DNA from: Mesorhizobium sp. M1E.F.Ca.ET.045.02.1.1
GTDB taxonomy: Bacteria; Pseudomonadota; Alphaproteobacteria; Rhizobiales; Rhizobiaceae
Reading direction: 5' to 3'
DNA length: 64,000 bases
NCBI RefSeq assembly: GCF_003952485.1
Contig: NZ_CP034447.1
Location: forward strand, 4,354,501 to 4,418,500
The position numbers and the translations under genes were made by a program. Positions 62,700-64,000 of the stretch are shown here, in pieces. The notes under the pieces are model-generated. The model made no database searches. It worked only from the letters and a program-made list of their open reading frames with translations, and had not been told where the DNA came from. The first letter of the stretch is position 1; every line of letters starts with the position of its first letter.

Positions 62700-63782
62700 A
62701 TGCTCACTTTACTCGTTGATTTCGCGGACAAGATCTCGGCCTTCAATGTCTTCCGCTACATCACTTTTCGCACCGGCGGCGCGCTGATCACCTCGGCGCT
62801 GATCGTCTTCATCTTCGGGCCGACGATCATCAATTCGCTGCGGTTGCGGCAAGGCAAGGGTCAGCCGATCCGCGCCGATGGGCCGCAGACACATTTCAAG
62901 AAGGCCGGAACGCCGACCATGGGCGGGCTGATGATCCTGTCCGGCATCATCGGCTCCTCGCTTTTGTGGGCGAACCTCTCCAGCATCTATGTCTGGGTGG
63001 TGCTCTTGGTCACCGTCGGCTTCGGCTCGATCGGTTTCTACGACGACTATCTCAAGGTTACCAAGCAGTCGCATCTGGGCTTCTCCGGCAAGGCGCGGCT
63101 AGCGATCGAATTCGTCGTCGCCGGCATCGCCGCCTGGGTGATCATGCACAATGGCCAGGCGCCGTTCTCGTCCTCGCTGACCTTTCCGTTCGCCAAGGAA
63201 TTCCTGATCAATCTCGGCTGGTTCTTCGTGCCGTTCTCCTGCTTCGTCATCGTCGGTGCCGGCAATGCTGTGAACCTGACCGACGGGCTCGACGGCCTGG
63301 CGATCGTGCCGATCATGATCGCGGCGGCGTCCTTCGGCGTCATCGCCTATCTTTCCGGTAATGCGGTCTTCGCCGAATATCTGCAGATCCACTTCGTTCC
63401 CGGCACCGGCGAACTCGCCGTCGTGCTCGGCGCGGTGATCGGCGCCGGCCTCGGCTTCCTGTGGTTCAACGCGCCGCCCGCCGCGATCTTCATGGGCGAC
63501 ACCGGATCGCTGGCCATGGGCGGCCTGATCGGCACCATCGCGGTCGCCACCAAGCACGAGATCGTGCTGGTCATCGTCGGGGGCCTGTTCGTGGTGGAGA
63601 TCCTCTCTGTCATCATCCAGGTCGGCTACTTCAAGATGACCGGCAAGCGCGTCTTCCTGATGGCGCCGATCCATCATCATTTCGAAAAGCTCGGCTGGAC
63701 CGAAAGCCAGGTGGTGATCCGCTTCTGGATCATCGCCGTCATCCTGGCGCTGGTCGGCCTCTCCACCCTCAAGCTCAGATAG
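62700..63782 (+). CDS. mraY: Phospho-N-acetylmuramoyl-pentapeptide-transferase
   Basis: A 360-residue inner-membrane enzyme with ten hydrophobic segments that makes lipid I. The catalytic motifs are visible: [20 protein letters not shown] and MAPIHHHFE. It follows murF by 26 bases with GGGGGACGGAAG before the ATG. Confidence 0.95.
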   Translation: MLTLLVDFADKISAFNVFRYITFRTGGALITSALIVFIFGPTIINSLRLRQGKGQPIRADGPQTHFKKAGTPTMGGLMILSGIIGSSLLWANLSSIYVWVVLLVTVGFGSIGFYDDYLKVTKQSHLGFSGKARLAIEFVVAGIAAWVIMHNGQAPFSSSLTFPFAKEFLINLGWFFVPFSCFVIVGAGNAVNLTDGLDGLAIVPIMIAAASFGVIAYLSGNAVFAEYLQIHFVPGTGELAVVLGAVIGAGLGFLWFNAPPAAIFMGDTGSLAMGGLIGTIAVATKHEIVLVIVGGLFVVEILSVIIQVGYFKMTGKRVFLMAPIHHHFEKLGWTESQVVIRFWIIAVILALVGLSTLKLR

Positions 63783-63790
63783 GATACCGC

Positions 63791-64000
63791 TTGATCCCCG
63801 CCGCATCCTTCTCTGGCAAACGCGTTTCGCTCTTCGGGCTGGGCGGTTCGGGGATTGCCACCGCGCATGCGCTGATCGCCGGCGGCGCCGAGATCCTCGC
63901 CTGGGACGACAATCCGGACAGCGTCGCCAAGGCCGCCGCCGCCGGGATTGCCACCGGCGACCTGCGCGCCGCCGATTGGTCGCGCTTCGCCGCCTTCGTT
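63791..64000 (+). CDS. murD: UDP-N-acetylmuramoylalanine--D-glutamate ligase (3' end outside window)
   Basis: The first 70 residues of MurD: the nucleotide-binding start [19 protein letters not shown] and [14 protein letters not shown] are typical. The start is TTG 63791, with AGGA six bases upstream, eight bases after the mraY stop. The window ends in frame. Confidence 0.88.
   Translation, partial: MIPAASFSGKRVSLFGLGGSGIATAHALIAGGAEILAWDDNPDSVAKAAAAGIATGDLRAADWSRFAAFV

Overview
The window is GC-rich DNA with tightly packed operons, frequent ATGA start/stop overlaps and many long imperfect palindromes between genes. Together with the reductive pyrimidine pathway, betaine-lipid genes and the layout of the cell-wall cluster, this points to a chromosomal segment of a Rhizobiales alphaproteobacterium, most like Mesorhizobium. 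The genus is inferred from gene content and repeat families. No phage, plasmid or large integrated element was seen, and no tRNA, rRNA operon or CRISPR array was found.

Region 1 (1-17.4 kb) is a reductive pyrimidine/hydantoin degradation locus: the 3' part of preA, a RutR-type regulator with a matching operator, an omega-aminotransferase, an N-carbamoyl-beta-alanine amidohydrolase, a dihydropyrimidinase and an NMT1/THI5-type ABC importer. It has been invaded several times: by two inverted copies of a 182-bp element that flank an Rrf2-AhpD-DoxX operon, by an inverted-repeat element carrying a DUF559 nuclease-like gene, and by long palindromes. Two SDR genes and a divergent, apparently leaderless HTH regulator also lie here.

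Region 2 (17.4-34.7 kb) is mixed metabolism: an Lrp regulator divergent from a cystathionine-gamma-synthase-family enzyme, a CHRD protein, a TPP enzyme/CoA-transferase pair, a lipase-like hydrolase, a secreted RNase T2, a membrane diguanylate cyclase, EttA, a Tam-like methyltransferase, a FabH-like synthase, an ICMT-like protein, a MOSC protein, an SDR, a probable (R)-amine transaminase, a DUF2293 protein and TrmO.

Region 3 (34.8-54.6 kb) holds an ArsR-methyltransferase fusion coupled to metF, a tiny membrane-peptide gene, an EamA transporter, an ornithine-decarboxylase-like enzyme, an SDR/LysR pair, peptidoglycan hydrolases, a serine hydrolase, btaA-btaB (betaine lipid) behind a clear PHO box, a 5-oxoprolinase/hydantoinase gene carrying an in-frame palindromic insertion, a small lipoprotein, a DjlA-like J protein, an amidase, a lytic transglycosylase and the RNase P RNA.

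Region 4 (54.6-64 kb) is a PLP gamma-elimination enzyme followed by the start of the division/cell-wall (dcw) cluster, mraZ-rsmH-ftsL-ftsI-murE-murF-mraY-murD (murD cut by the window end), preceded by a four-unit 10-bp MraZ box array.

The most notable signals are the DUF559 inverted-repeat element and its gene-less relative inside a coding sequence, five copies of a 48-bp hairpin of which two are fused exactly to stop codons, the inverted 182-bp pair around a stress operon, and several operator arrays that can be read directly.
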